Made by a program: the position numbers and the translations under genes. Below, piece by piece: positions 1-5,973 of a stretch of DNA of 8,823 nt. The DNA is from JBOGED01 sp050743625. GTDB lineage: Bacteria; Actinomycetota; Nitriliruptoria; Euzebyales; Egibacteraceae. The notes beneath the pieces are model-generated. The model was not told the origin of the DNA. It was given only the letters and a program-made list of their open reading frames with translations, and made no database searches. Where the stretch lies: assembly GCA_050743625.1 (NCBI GenBank), contig JBOGED010000023.1:1-8823 (forward strand), written 5' to 3'. The stretch's first letter is position 1; each line of letters starts with the position of its first letter.

Positions 1-29
1 CGGTATACCGCGCGGATCCTCCACAAATG

Positions 30-797
30 CTACCGGCGCGGGAGCACGAGCTGGATGGCATCGGCGAGCTGGGTGGGGGATCGAGAGCCGAATGGGACGG
101 GCACGAGGTGGCGCGCGTCCTCCAAGCCAGCCGGGCCGATGAGCAGCGCGCCGTTCGTGTGGACGGGATCCACCCCAGTCCCACGGCGGATCGTGTGCAT
201 CTCGGCTGCCGTGACCCGGATCCCGCGAGCGGCAAGAACAGCCGTGACCTGGACAAGCGCGGGTATTCCGACACCGGCGCCGACGAGAAGGCCGGATCGC
301 CCCCGGCGGAGGATCCGGTGCGTCCCGAGCTGCGGCTTCCCCCCTGGATGCGCGGCTTCGATGGGGTGCCGGTGGAGCCGCATGAGCACCGGCTCTGGAG
401 CGTCGAGTGCCGCGCGGAGGAGCGGCTCGACGTCTTCAGGCCAGCCAGGCTGGATGACGGTGAGGCCAATGTCGCGAGCGGCGGCCAGGTGCGCGGTACT
501 TGCGGTGAGCAGCACGTTCGGGCGCCCGGCGTCAACCGCCACCGCGAGCGTCCTGACGCGGCCGTCCAGGACGGTGATGGCGCGGCGACCGGCGAGCCGG
601 ACACCGTCAGCGACGGCGAAACGGCTGGTCATTCCCGGCGCGGTCAAGACCGCCTCGGGGAAGCGGCGCAGGCATTCACTCGTCGGCCCCGGCTCACGGC
701 CGACGACGATCATGGCGACGGAAGCCTCCGCCAACGTGAGCAGCGCGGTGGCGGTCGCTTCCTCGAGCGGTGAGGCGATCAGCAGCTGAGGGGTCAT
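30..797 (-). CDS. Transketolase C-terminal-like protein (pyrimidine-binding plus C-terminal domain), probable pseudoenzyme
   Basis: 255 residues from an ATG that overlaps the stop of the upstream gene by 4 bases (ATGA), so translation is probably coupled. Residues 1-145 resemble the pyrimidine-binding domain of transketolase-family C-terminal subunits. Residues about 152-250 resemble the transketolase C-terminal domain (LVGAGVGIPALVQVTAVLA, then AAEMHTIRR, comparable to the family's INMHTIKP). It is shorter than usual (about 310). Where the family has the GIAEQN motif with the Glu that activates thiamine diphosphate, this protein reads APGMTSR: an ungapped alignment on the following AxGxxLAG (63-70) puts Met56 in place of the Glu. 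The loop between ASTAHL and the DIGLTVIQP strand is also about ten residues shorter. The fold assignment follows from family knowledge; loss of catalysis is inferred. It probably pairs with the N-terminal-like protein next door. Role unknown. Confidence 0.8.
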   Translation of the reverse strand: MTPQLLIASPLEEATATALLTLAEASVAMIVVGREPGPTSECLRRFPEAVLTAPGMTSRFAVADGVRLAGRRAITVLDGRVRTLAVAVDAGRPNVLLTASTAHLAAARDIGLTVIQPGWPEDVEPLLRAALDAPEPVLMRLHRHPIEAAHPGGKPQLGTHRILRRGRSGLLVGAGVGIPALVQVTAVLAARGIRVTAAEMHTIRRGTGVDPVHTNGALLIGPAGLEDARHLVPVPFGSRSPTQLADAIQLVLPRR

Positions 798-1339
798 GGT
801 ACGCGTAGCTCGGACATGACTAGTAGTGTGATTGGTCTAGTCCGTAAGGCAAGGGCCTGATCCAGTCCGCCGAGGATTTCCCACACATTTCCGCCGTCAA
901 TCTCACGGACAGACCATCCCGCTGCGTCCCAAAAGGCCCGAAAGGCCTTATTTTCCTGAGCGGGGACCATCACGCAGGCGGTGAGCGTCGTGACCGGTGC
1001 CGTTGCCGCCGCGCGCGCAGCCTCCCACGTTCCGCCCTCATCACAAGACTCGAGATCGAGCAGGCACCACACCCGCTCCGCGCCTCCCAGCGCCACCGCC
1101 ATCCCGAACGCCACCGCCAGGGCACGGCCAGCCGTCTCGTCGATCCAACCTGAGGGCAGCGCCGACGACACCGCCGGGTGCAGCAGCTGGCTGCCAACGA
1201 CGAGCCGGTCGGACCCTTGGCTCAGCACACCCTCGGCGAGCGCGGCGACGAGCCTCGCGCCCGGTCCCACCAAGCCGGCCGCGGCCGCCTCTACGGTGCC
1301 GACCTCGACCCGGTCGAAGAGCGACTCGGCCTCTCCCAT
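794..1339 (-). CDS. Transketolase N-terminal-like protein, shortened, with degenerate cofactor motif
   Basis: 181 residues; the ATG lies 2 bases after the prfB stop, with a purine-rich Shine-Dalgarno (GAAGGGTGAGGG) inside the end of prfB. Similarity to the thiamine-diphosphate-binding half of transketolase is clear in the middle: DETAGRALAVAFGMAVALGG (67-86) matches the family's GSLGQGLSVAVGMALA segment, EGGTWEAARAAA (101-112) matches EGxxWEAAMAA, and AFWDAAGWSVREIDG (135-149) matches WEAFGWxVxEVDG. The family's GDG signature, which binds the diphosphate through Mg2+, is replaced by Asp95-Leu96-Glu97, and the later Asp/Asn ligand region reads MVPAQEN. The first 60-70 residues of normal subunits (about 270 in total), including the His-containing substrate motif, are missing. 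The 3' part looks less GC-rich than its neighbours. It may form a structural or regulatory pair with the downstream C-terminal-like protein; catalysis is unlikely. Confidence 0.78.
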   Translation of the reverse strand: MGEAESLFDRVEVGTVEAAAAGLVGPGARLVAALAEGVLSQGSDRLVVGSQLLHPAVSSALPSGWIDETAGRALAVAFGMAVALGGAERVWCLLDLESCDEGGTWEAARAAATAPVTTLTACVMVPAQENKAFRAFWDAAGWSVREIDGGNVWEILGGLDQALALRTRPITLLVMSELRVP

Positions 1340-1341
1340 CG

Positions 1342-2500
1342 CTACTCGCCCTCACCCTTCGATCCCCGCCCACCGCCGCCGCCTTCGGCAGCGGCCTCAC
1401 CCTTCGCCTTCCATTGCAGGTAGGAGGCGATGAACCGGTCGATGTCCCCGTCGAGGACGGCCGCGGTGTTACCGGTCTCCTCAGACGTGCGGTGGTCCTT
1501 CACGAGCTGGTAAGGGTGCAAGACGTAGGAGCGGATCTGGCTGCCCCAGGCCGCCTCGCGCTGCTCGCCCCGCAGGGCGTCAAGGTGCGCCGCGCGAGCC
1601 TCGCGCTCACGCTCGGCGAGCTGCGCTTTGAGGAGCCGGAGGGCGGTCGCCTTGTTCTGCAGCTGGCTACGCTCGTTTTGGCAGCTGACGACCAACCCGG
1701 TCGGCAGGTGAGTCAGCCGGACGGCGGAGTCTGTGGTGTTCACGCCCTGGCCGCCAGGGCCCGAGGACCGGAAGACATCGACGCGAAGATCCTCGTCGGG
1801 GATGACGATCTCCGTGTCGGCCTCGTCCATCACGGGTACGACGTCGATGCTCGCGAACGCCGTGTGACGCCGGTTCTGCGCGTCGAAGGGGCTGATCCGT
1901 ACGAGCCGATGCACACCACGCTCACCGTGGAGTAAGCCATATGCCCTCGTGCCGTGGACAGTGAAGGTCGCCGAGCGGACGCCGGCCTCCTCACCCTCCT
2001 GCTGATCGTGGATGTCGACCTTCATCCGGTGCCGCTCCACCCAGCGCAGCAGCATCCTCAGCAGCATCTCCGCCCAGTCCTGCGCGTCGGTTCCACCAGC
2101 GCCGGAATGGACGGTGACAATGGCGTCCCGATGGTCGTACTCGCCCGAGAGCAGGACCCGGATCTCTAGCTCCGCGAACTCGTCGCTAAGGCCGTCAATG
2201 CCGTGGGCGACCTCTCGAGCGGTCTCGTCGTCGTCCTCCTCGCGCGCAAGGTCATCGAAGATCCGCAGATCTTCCAACCGGCTCGCGAAGTCATCGAACA
2301 ACCGGATATCGTCTTCGATGCTCGCGAGCTGGGCCATGACTCGCTGAGCGCGCGTCGGGTCATCCCAGAGGTCAGCGGCGGCTGAGAGGCGTCGTAACTC
2401 GGTCAGCCGGGAGCGCTTCCCTTCGACGTCAAAGGTACTCCTTGACTTCAGCGAGACGGCGAGTGTACTCAGCGAGCGCCGCGCGGTGGTCGGTGGCCAT
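1342..2500 (-). CDS. prfB: Peptide chain release factor 2, expressed by programmed +1 frameshift
   Basis: RF2 recognises UGA and UAA stop codons in the ribosome and triggers peptide release. The SPF stop-recognition tripeptide is at 203-205, which marks RF2 rather than RF1. The GGQ catalytic loop is at 249-251 (SGPGGQGVNTTDSAVRLTH). The gene is in two frames: ATG at 2500 opens 23 codons (MATDHRAALAEY to VKEYL) ending at TGA 2431-2429. Skipping T2431 continues in the +1 frame as DVEGKRSRLTELRR to the TAG at 1344-1342, giving 385 residues. A continuous reading from 2616 gives an unrelated N-terminus antisense to the divergent promoter and should be discarded. The 23-residue start matches other RF2 N-termini that run into LDVE/LDYD. 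No strong Shine-Dalgarno precedes 2500 (GGAG lies about 14 bases upstream). An odd glycine-rich tail (EGGGGGRGSKGEGE) extends the C-terminus and also encodes the ribosome site of the next gene. Confidence 0.95.
2428..2443 (-). promoter_or_regulatory. prfB programmed +1 frameshift element
   Basis: Reading the minus strand: AAGGAG TAC CTT TGA C. This is the classical RF2 autoregulatory site: a Shine-Dalgarno-like AAGGAG three bases before the slippery CTT, then an in-frame TGA followed by C, the weak stop context. By established mechanism, low RF2 makes ribosomes pause at UGA and slip +1 (CUU to UUU), and high RF2 terminates synthesis. Codons on both sides encode conserved RF2 sequence (KEYL before, DVEGK after), which excludes a chance stop. 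Confidence 0.95.
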
Positions 2501-2551
2501 GGGGCCCCAGGGTACTCCGCCGTACACCAGAACCAGGGAAGGTGAACTCTT

Positions 2552-2564
2552 GAGAACTGTTCTC
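2552..2564. promoter_or_regulatory. Perfect 13-base palindrome in the prfB/ideR divergent promoter region
   Basis: GAGAAC-T-GTTCTC is a perfect 6-base inverted repeat around one central base. It lies 43 bases before the ideR start and 52 bases before the prfB start. It is a plausible operator, placed about where the -35 of a plus-strand promoter would be if TAGCAT (2577-2582) is the -10. It is not the usual DtxR box (TTAGGTTAGSCTAACCTAA type), and the half-site spacing does not fit the actinobacterial LexA box (GAAC-N4-GTTC). The binding protein is unknown. Confidence 0.4.
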
Positions 2565-2576
2565 GCGCTTCGGCGG

Positions 2577-2586
2577 TAGCATGATA
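2577..2586. promoter_or_regulatory. Overlapping divergent -10-like hexamers
   Basis: The ten bases TAGCATGATA hold TAGCAT on the plus strand (2577-2582) and TATCAT on the minus strand (2586-2581), sharing two bases. Both fit the TAnnnT pattern of actinobacterial -10 elements. The plus one would leave a leader of about 18 bases before ideR; the minus one would leave about 75 bases before prfB. No convincing -35 is seen for either. The rest of the 2501-2606 gap holds only the palindrome and the ideR ribosome site. Confidence 0.3.
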
Positions 2587-2595
2587 TTGCAGCGT

Positions 2596-2604
2596 AAGGA
2601 GGGG
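2596..2604 (+). promoter_or_regulatory. Strong ribosome-binding site of the IdeR-like gene
   Basis: AAGGAGGGG just before the ATG at 2607 is near-perfect anti-Shine-Dalgarno complement and fixes this start, which also gives the conserved DtxR N-terminus with Met10 in register. Confidence 0.8.
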
Positions 2605-2606
2605 CC

Positions 2607-3269
2607 ATGACGCCATTGATCGACGCGACGGAAATGTACCTTCGCACGGTGTGGGAGTTGGAGGAGGAGCACATCACTCCCATCCGCGCGCGACTCGTCG
2701 AGCGCCTCGGGCTCTCGGCACCGGCGGTGAGCGAGACCGTCGCGCGGCTGGAGCAGGAGGGGTTGCTTCGCATCGCCTCGAACCGGACACTCCAGCTCAC
2801 GGACGAGGGTCGCGCCCGCGCGACGAGCGTGATGCGCAAACACCGGCTGGCGGAGAGGCTTCTCACCGACGTCATCGGGCTTGAGTGGGAGCACACCCAC
2901 GTCGAGGCGTGCCGGTGGGAGCACGTGATCTCCGATGCCGTCGAGCACCATCTCGTCGAGCTGCTCAACTCACCGACGACGTGCGCCCACGGCAATCCCA
3001 TCCCGGGGCTCGCGGTCGACGAGTCCGACGCGCCGCTTCTCACTATGGCCGAGGCCGCGAGAATCGGGGGTCGCGCGACGGTGCAACGGATCTCTGAGCA
3101 CCTGCAAGTCGACGTCGACGCCATGCGCTTCCTGCGCGAGCACGGTCTCCGTCCCGGTGCCGTAGCCGATTTCAGCGTCACGGCTGGCCAAGTCGTCGCC
3201 AGCACCGACGTCGAGAAGGTCGAGGTCGGCAAGGGCACCGCCCAGCAGGTCTACGTCGTTCCCGCTTGA
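2607..3269 (+). CDS. ideR: Iron-dependent transcriptional repressor, DtxR/IdeR family
   Basis: 220 residues (DtxR 226, IdeR about 230). A cytoplasmic Fe2+-activated DNA-binding dimer that normally represses iron uptake and activates storage. The N-terminal winged helix spans about 1-75 (recognition segment SAPAVSETVARLEQEGLL, 37-54). The metal-binding/dimerisation domain spans 76-140 with MRKHRLAERLLTDVIGLEWE. The C-terminal SH3/FeoA-like domain spans about 155-218. Metal ligands sit at the same numbers as in DtxR: Met10, His79, Glu83, His98, Cys102, Glu105, His106. Cys102 points to the iron type rather than the manganese-type MntR. Glu164 and Gln167 match the two ligands donated by the SH3 domain (Glu170/Gln173 in DtxR). 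It is transcribed divergently from prfB and followed 31 bases later by the Nudix gene. The iron specificity is inferred from these residues. Confidence 0.93.
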   Translation: MTPLIDATEMYLRTVWELEEEHITPIRARLVERLGLSAPAVSETVARLEQEGLLRIASNRTLQLTDEGRARATSVMRKHRLAERLLTDVIGLEWEHTHVEACRWEHVISDAVEHHLVELLNSPTTCAHGNPIPGLAVDESDAPLLTMAEAARIGGRATVQRISEHLQVDVDAMRFLREHGLRPGAVADFSVTAGQVVASTDVEKVEVGKGTAQQVYVVPA

Positions 3270-3300
3270 GGAAGCGACCGCCTGATGCAGACTGTCACGG

Positions 3301-3834
3301 ATGAGACGTCTGCGTACCGACATCGCCCAGCTTCTCGAGATCGATATGAGGACCCGCGAGTCGAAGCAGCGGTTCCTCTCCGAGCTCAACCGGCTTGAGA
3401 GCCCCTTCGACGAGCACGCCGACCCCGTGCACGTCACCGCCTCAGCGGTCGTGTCCGGGCCACGGGGTACCGTGCTGCACCGCCACAAACGACTGGGGGT
3501 GTGGCTTCAGCCTGGTGGGCACATCGACAAAGGTGAGATGCCGTGGGACGCCGCCGTCCGTGAGGTCGCCGAGGAGACGGGGATCGTCGCCACCCATCCG
3601 CACGACCAGCCGTTGCTCTTCCACGTCGACGTACACCCGGGCGCGAAGGGGCACACGCATCTCGACTTGCGCTACCTGCTCATGGCCGGCGACGTCGACT
3701 GCACCCCACCCTCGGGTGAGAGCCCCTATTGCCGCTGGTTCGCCTGGGACGAGGCGATGGCGATCGCCGATCCCGGATTGGCCGGGGCCTTGCGCCTCGC
3801 GCGATCGCGGCGTGAGGCGCTGGTCGCCGAGTAG
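3301..3834 (+). CDS. Nudix hydrolase
   Basis: 177 residues. Nudix enzymes cleave a nucleoside diphosphate linked to another moiety using Mg2+ held by the Nudix helix. The full box GX5EX7REUXEEXGU is present at 73-95, beginning with Gly73, with Glu79, Arg87-Glu88, Glu91-Glu92 and Gly94. A core strand HVTASAVV (44-51) precedes it and SPYCRWFAWDEA follows in the usual position of the last strands. The layout (short helical N-terminus, HVTASAVV, WLQPGGH) resembles the ADP-ribose pyrophosphatase or general phosphohydrolase-like Nudix proteins common in actinobacteria; the substrate cannot be read from sequence. The ATG at 3301 has no clear Shine-Dalgarno; ATG 3346 (codon 16) is an alternative. A small hairpin (CGCTT-GAGG-AAGCG, 3263-3276) spans the end of ideR and lacks a T tract, so read-through from ideR is likely. 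Confidence 0.88.
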   Translation: MRRLRTDIAQLLEIDMRTRESKQRFLSELNRLESPFDEHADPVHVTASAVVSGPRGTVLHRHKRLGVWLQPGGHIDKGEMPWDAAVREVAEETGIVATHPHDQPLLFHVDVHPGAKGHTHLDLRYLLMAGDVDCTPPSGESPYCRWFAWDEAMAIADPGLAGALRLARSRREALVAE

Positions 3835-3848
3835 GCTCTGAGGCGACC

Positions 3849-4952
3849 GTGACCGCCCGCGCCGAGCACGTCGGCAGCCTGCTGCGCCCCCGCGAGCTCA
3901 TCGAGGCGCGCGAGGCTCATGCCAGTGGCGACCTGGACGCCGCCGCGTTCAAGCAGGTCGAGGACGATGCGGTGCGCGAGGTGGTCGCGATGCAGTCGGA
4001 GCTCGGCTTCCCGGTGGTGACCGACGGCGAGCTCCGCCGGGAGTCCTTCCAGAGCGACCTCTGCGCGGCCGTCGACGGGTTCGAGGGCGTCACGATCGAC
4101 GCGTGGCTGTGGGGCGACTGGCACTCGGACGACGTGGGAGACGTCCGCACCCAACGACCGGCCGGCCTTGCCGTCGTGGCCCCCCTGACGCCGCGCCGCA
4201 CCGTCGCGGCCGAGGAGTTCACGTTCCTGCGCGGCCTCACCGCGGCGTGGGCGAAGGTGACCCTGCCGAGCCCCAGCCTGATGGCCAACCTCTGGGACCC
4301 CGACCGTTCACGCGACGCGTACCCCAGCCTTGACGACTTCCTCGCCGATGTCCTGGCGATCCTGTCGGACGCCGTCCGTGAGCTGGCCCGCCTTGGCTGC
4401 ACCTACGTACAGCTCGACGCCCCTCACTACCCGCTATTGATCGACCCGGTGTGGCGCGCCTTCTACACCTCGCGGGGCTGGACCGCCGACCGGTGGATCG
4501 GCTACGGCCTCGAGCTGGACAACGCGCTGATCAGCGCCGCGCCCGCGGTCACGTTCGGCTTTCATCTCTGCCGCGGCAACCAGGGCAGCCGCTGGCTCGT
4601 CGCCGGTGGCTACGACGCGATCGCCAAGCAGGTCTTCTCCGGGATCCGCGCCCACCGGCTGTTGCTGGAGTACGACGACGAGCGGTCAGGCGGCTTCGAC
4701 CCGCTGCGGTTCGTGCGCGACGGCACGACCGTCGTCTTGGGTCTGGTCACCACGAAGACGCCGCGCCGTGAGACCGTGGAGGGGCTCGCCGGCCGGGTAC
4801 GGCAGGCGGCCCGTATCATCCCGATGGACCGCCTGTCCATCGGCACCCAGTGCGGCTTCTCGACGTCGGTCATCGGCAACGCGATCACGCCAGACGACCA
4901 GCGCCGCAAGCTCGCCACGCTCGTCCGCGCGGCCGAGGCCATCTGGGGCTAG
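3849..4952 (+). CDS. MetE-like (cobalamin-independent methionine synthase C-terminal domain) zinc protein
   Basis: 367 residues from GTG, with GAGG seven bases upstream (TGAGGCGACC), 14 bases after the Nudix stop. A single TIM-barrel domain of the MetE C-terminal/UROD superfamily. The four zinc-thiolate ligands expected from MetE are present: His239 and Cys241 (GFHLCRGN), Glu274 (LLLEYDDERSGG) and Cys335 (GTQCGFSTS). The HVGSLLRP N-terminus, QLDAP at 188-192 and GLVTTKTPRRETVE (298-311) are typical of the short MetE-like group that includes epoxyalkane:coenzyme M transferase. The N-terminal half of true MetE (about 755 residues), which helps bind polyglutamyl folate, is absent. A zinc-dependent thiol alkyl or methyl transfer is therefore likely, but substrate and methyl donor are unknown. 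Automated annotation as methionine synthase would be an overcall. Confidence 0.88.
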   Translation: MTARAEHVGSLLRPRELIEAREAHASGDLDAAAFKQVEDDAVREVVAMQSELGFPVVTDGELRRESFQSDLCAAVDGFEGVTIDAWLWGDWHSDDVGDVRTQRPAGLAVVAPLTPRRTVAAEEFTFLRGLTAAWAKVTLPSPSLMANLWDPDRSRDAYPSLDDFLADVLAILSDAVRELARLGCTYVQLDAPHYPLLIDPVWRAFYTSRGWTADRWIGYGLELDNALISAAPAVTFGFHLCRGNQGSRWLVAGGYDAIAKQVFSGIRAHRLLLEYDDERSGGFDPLRFVRDGTTVVLGLVTTKTPRRETVEGLAGRVRQAARIIPMDRLSIGTQCGFSTSVIGNAITPDDQRRKLATLVRAAEAIWG

Positions 4953-4962
4953 GCCGCTCGGG

Positions 4963-4981
4963 CCACGAGTCGCCGTGGTTT
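4963..4981. terminator. Weak possible terminator hairpin between convergent genes
   Basis: CCACG (4963-4967) pairs with CGTGG (4974-4978) around a six-base loop, followed by only three T. It sits in the 53-base gap between two converging genes, where a terminator is expected. The stem is short and the T tract poor, so this is a tentative call. Confidence 0.3.
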
Positions 4982-5005
4982 CCCGAACAGGGATTGCATC
5001 CAGAT

Positions 5006-5947
5006 CTAGGCCGGTAGCAGGTCCGCTTGGACGAGGAAGTCGCGGGCGACGTCGGAGGGGTCCTCCCTGTCGATGTCGACACGCCGGTTCAGCTCGGTCA
5101 AGTCTTCGGTGGTCAGGGCGGCGGAGACGGCGTTCAGCGCCTCCTCCATCTCCGGGGTGAGCGCCTCTTGCCGCACGATGGGCGTGATGTTCTCGCCCGG
5201 GATCAGCGGTCTGTCCTCCTCCAGGATCACCAAGTTCTCCTCGGCGATAAACCCGGTGGTCGTGAAGACGCGCCCCACCTGGATGCGGCCTTGCCTCAGC
5301 GCCTCGAGGGTCACTGGCCCGCCCGCGTCAGTGACGACGAAGTCGGCGAACACGATGCCGTACACCTCCTCCAAGCCCCGCAGACCGGTCCTGCGCGTCT
5401 CTTCCTCGGGCGGGCCGCCCGCGACCAGCTCGCCCGCGACGGGCGCGAGGTCCGATACCGTCTGGAGGTTGTACCGCTCGGCGGTCTCTTGCGTGACGGC
5501 CAGCGCGTCCTGGTCCTGCGCCTCTGAGGACTCGAGCAGCACGATGCCGGTGCCCTGCGCCTCCAACGCTTGCATGACGGCCGTCCGCAGCTCGTCGACC
5601 TCGGTGAGCACGTCCGGCTCGCCGGCCCCCTCCGCGCGGGAGGACAAGAACCCGTAGGTGGCTCCGAGGTACTCGGCCATCACGTCGATCTCGCCGTTCT
5701 CCATCGCCGGGAAGTAGATCTCGCGCGCCCCGACGCCGATCTTGCTCCGGTCGACCGGGAAGCCGGCATCCTCCAGGATGTCGGCGTACATGTTGCCGAG
5801 GATGAGCTGCTCGGTGAAGTTGCCCGCCCCCACTACTACGGTCCCGGACTGGGCCTGGCCACCCGCGATATTGCCTTCGTTGGCGGCGCAGGCGGCCAGC
5901 AGGACACCCGCCACGAGCACGCTGAAGAATCGGAAACCCCGCCTCAT
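5006..5947 (-). CDS. opuCC: Quaternary-amine (glycine betaine/choline-type) ABC transporter substrate-binding lipoprotein
   Basis: 313 residues, the usual length for OpuCC/ProX-type proteins. The lipoprotein signal is MRRGFRFF, a hydrophobic stretch, then the lipobox LAAC with Cys20 as lipidation site, so the mature protein is anchored outside the membrane. The body matches the OpuAC binding fold: VGAGNFTEQLILGNMYADIL near the start, GEIDVMAEYLGATYGFL where the family has xYPEYTGTxL, and ENLVILEEDRPLIPGENITP near the C-terminus. It is the last gene of the importer operon, 26 bases after the second permease, with its own AAGGA ribosome site (before ATG 5947), which would allow higher synthesis of the binding protein. 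The symbol is by analogy to Bacillus opuC. Ligand identity (betaine, choline, carnitine, proline or histidine betaine) cannot be read directly. Confidence 0.92.
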   Translation of the reverse strand: MRRGFRFFSVLVAGVLLAACAANEGNIAGGQAQSGTVVVGAGNFTEQLILGNMYADILEDAGFPVDRSKIGVGAREIYFPAMENGEIDVMAEYLGATYGFLSSRAEGAGEPDVLTEVDELRTAVMQALEAQGTGIVLLESSEAQDQDALAVTQETAERYNLQTVSDLAPVAGELVAGGPPEEETRRTGLRGLEEVYGIVFADFVVTDAGGPVTLEALRQGRIQVGRVFTTTGFIAEENLVILEEDRPLIPGENITPIVRQEALTPEMEEALNAVSAALTTEDLTELNRRVDIDREDPSDVARDFLVQADLLPA

Positions 5948-5973
5948 CTTAGTGATCCTTTCCGTCCCGGGCG

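Noticed and set aside
1..10. Perfect palindrome CGGTATACCG at the window edge
   Set aside because: Ten bases is short, its upstream context is cut off, and nothing ties it to a gene; bases 1-29 hold no other recognisable feature.
27..789. Two long plus-strand open frames (about 245 codons each) opposite the transketolase C-terminal-like gene
   Set aside because: Arg/Pro/Ser-rich, low-complexity translations with no recognisable domain; typical antisense shadows in high-GC DNA. The minus-strand frame has family similarity.
997..1935. 312-codon plus-strand frame opposite prfB and its neighbour
   Set aside because: It is antisense to strongly conserved RF2 sequence, is rich in Arg/Pro, and has no ribosome site or domain.
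2552..2564. LexA (SOS) box reading of the palindrome
   Set aside because: Actinobacterial LexA sites have GAAC and GTTC separated by four bases; here only one base separates them.
2501..2616. Upstream extension of the main prfB frame to an ATG at 2616
   Set aside because: It would cross the divergent promoter and the ideR start and gives a non-conserved N-terminus; the frameshifted ATG 2500 start explains the conserved sequence.
2432..3238. Long minus-strand frame opposite ideR
   Set aside because: Only its last 23 codons (2500-2432) are real, as the prfB 5' segment; the rest is antisense to a clear IdeR-family gene.
3263..3276. CGCTT-GAGG-AAGCG hairpin at the end of ideR as a terminator
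   Set aside because: Five-base stem with no T tract, overlapping the stop codon; too weak to call.
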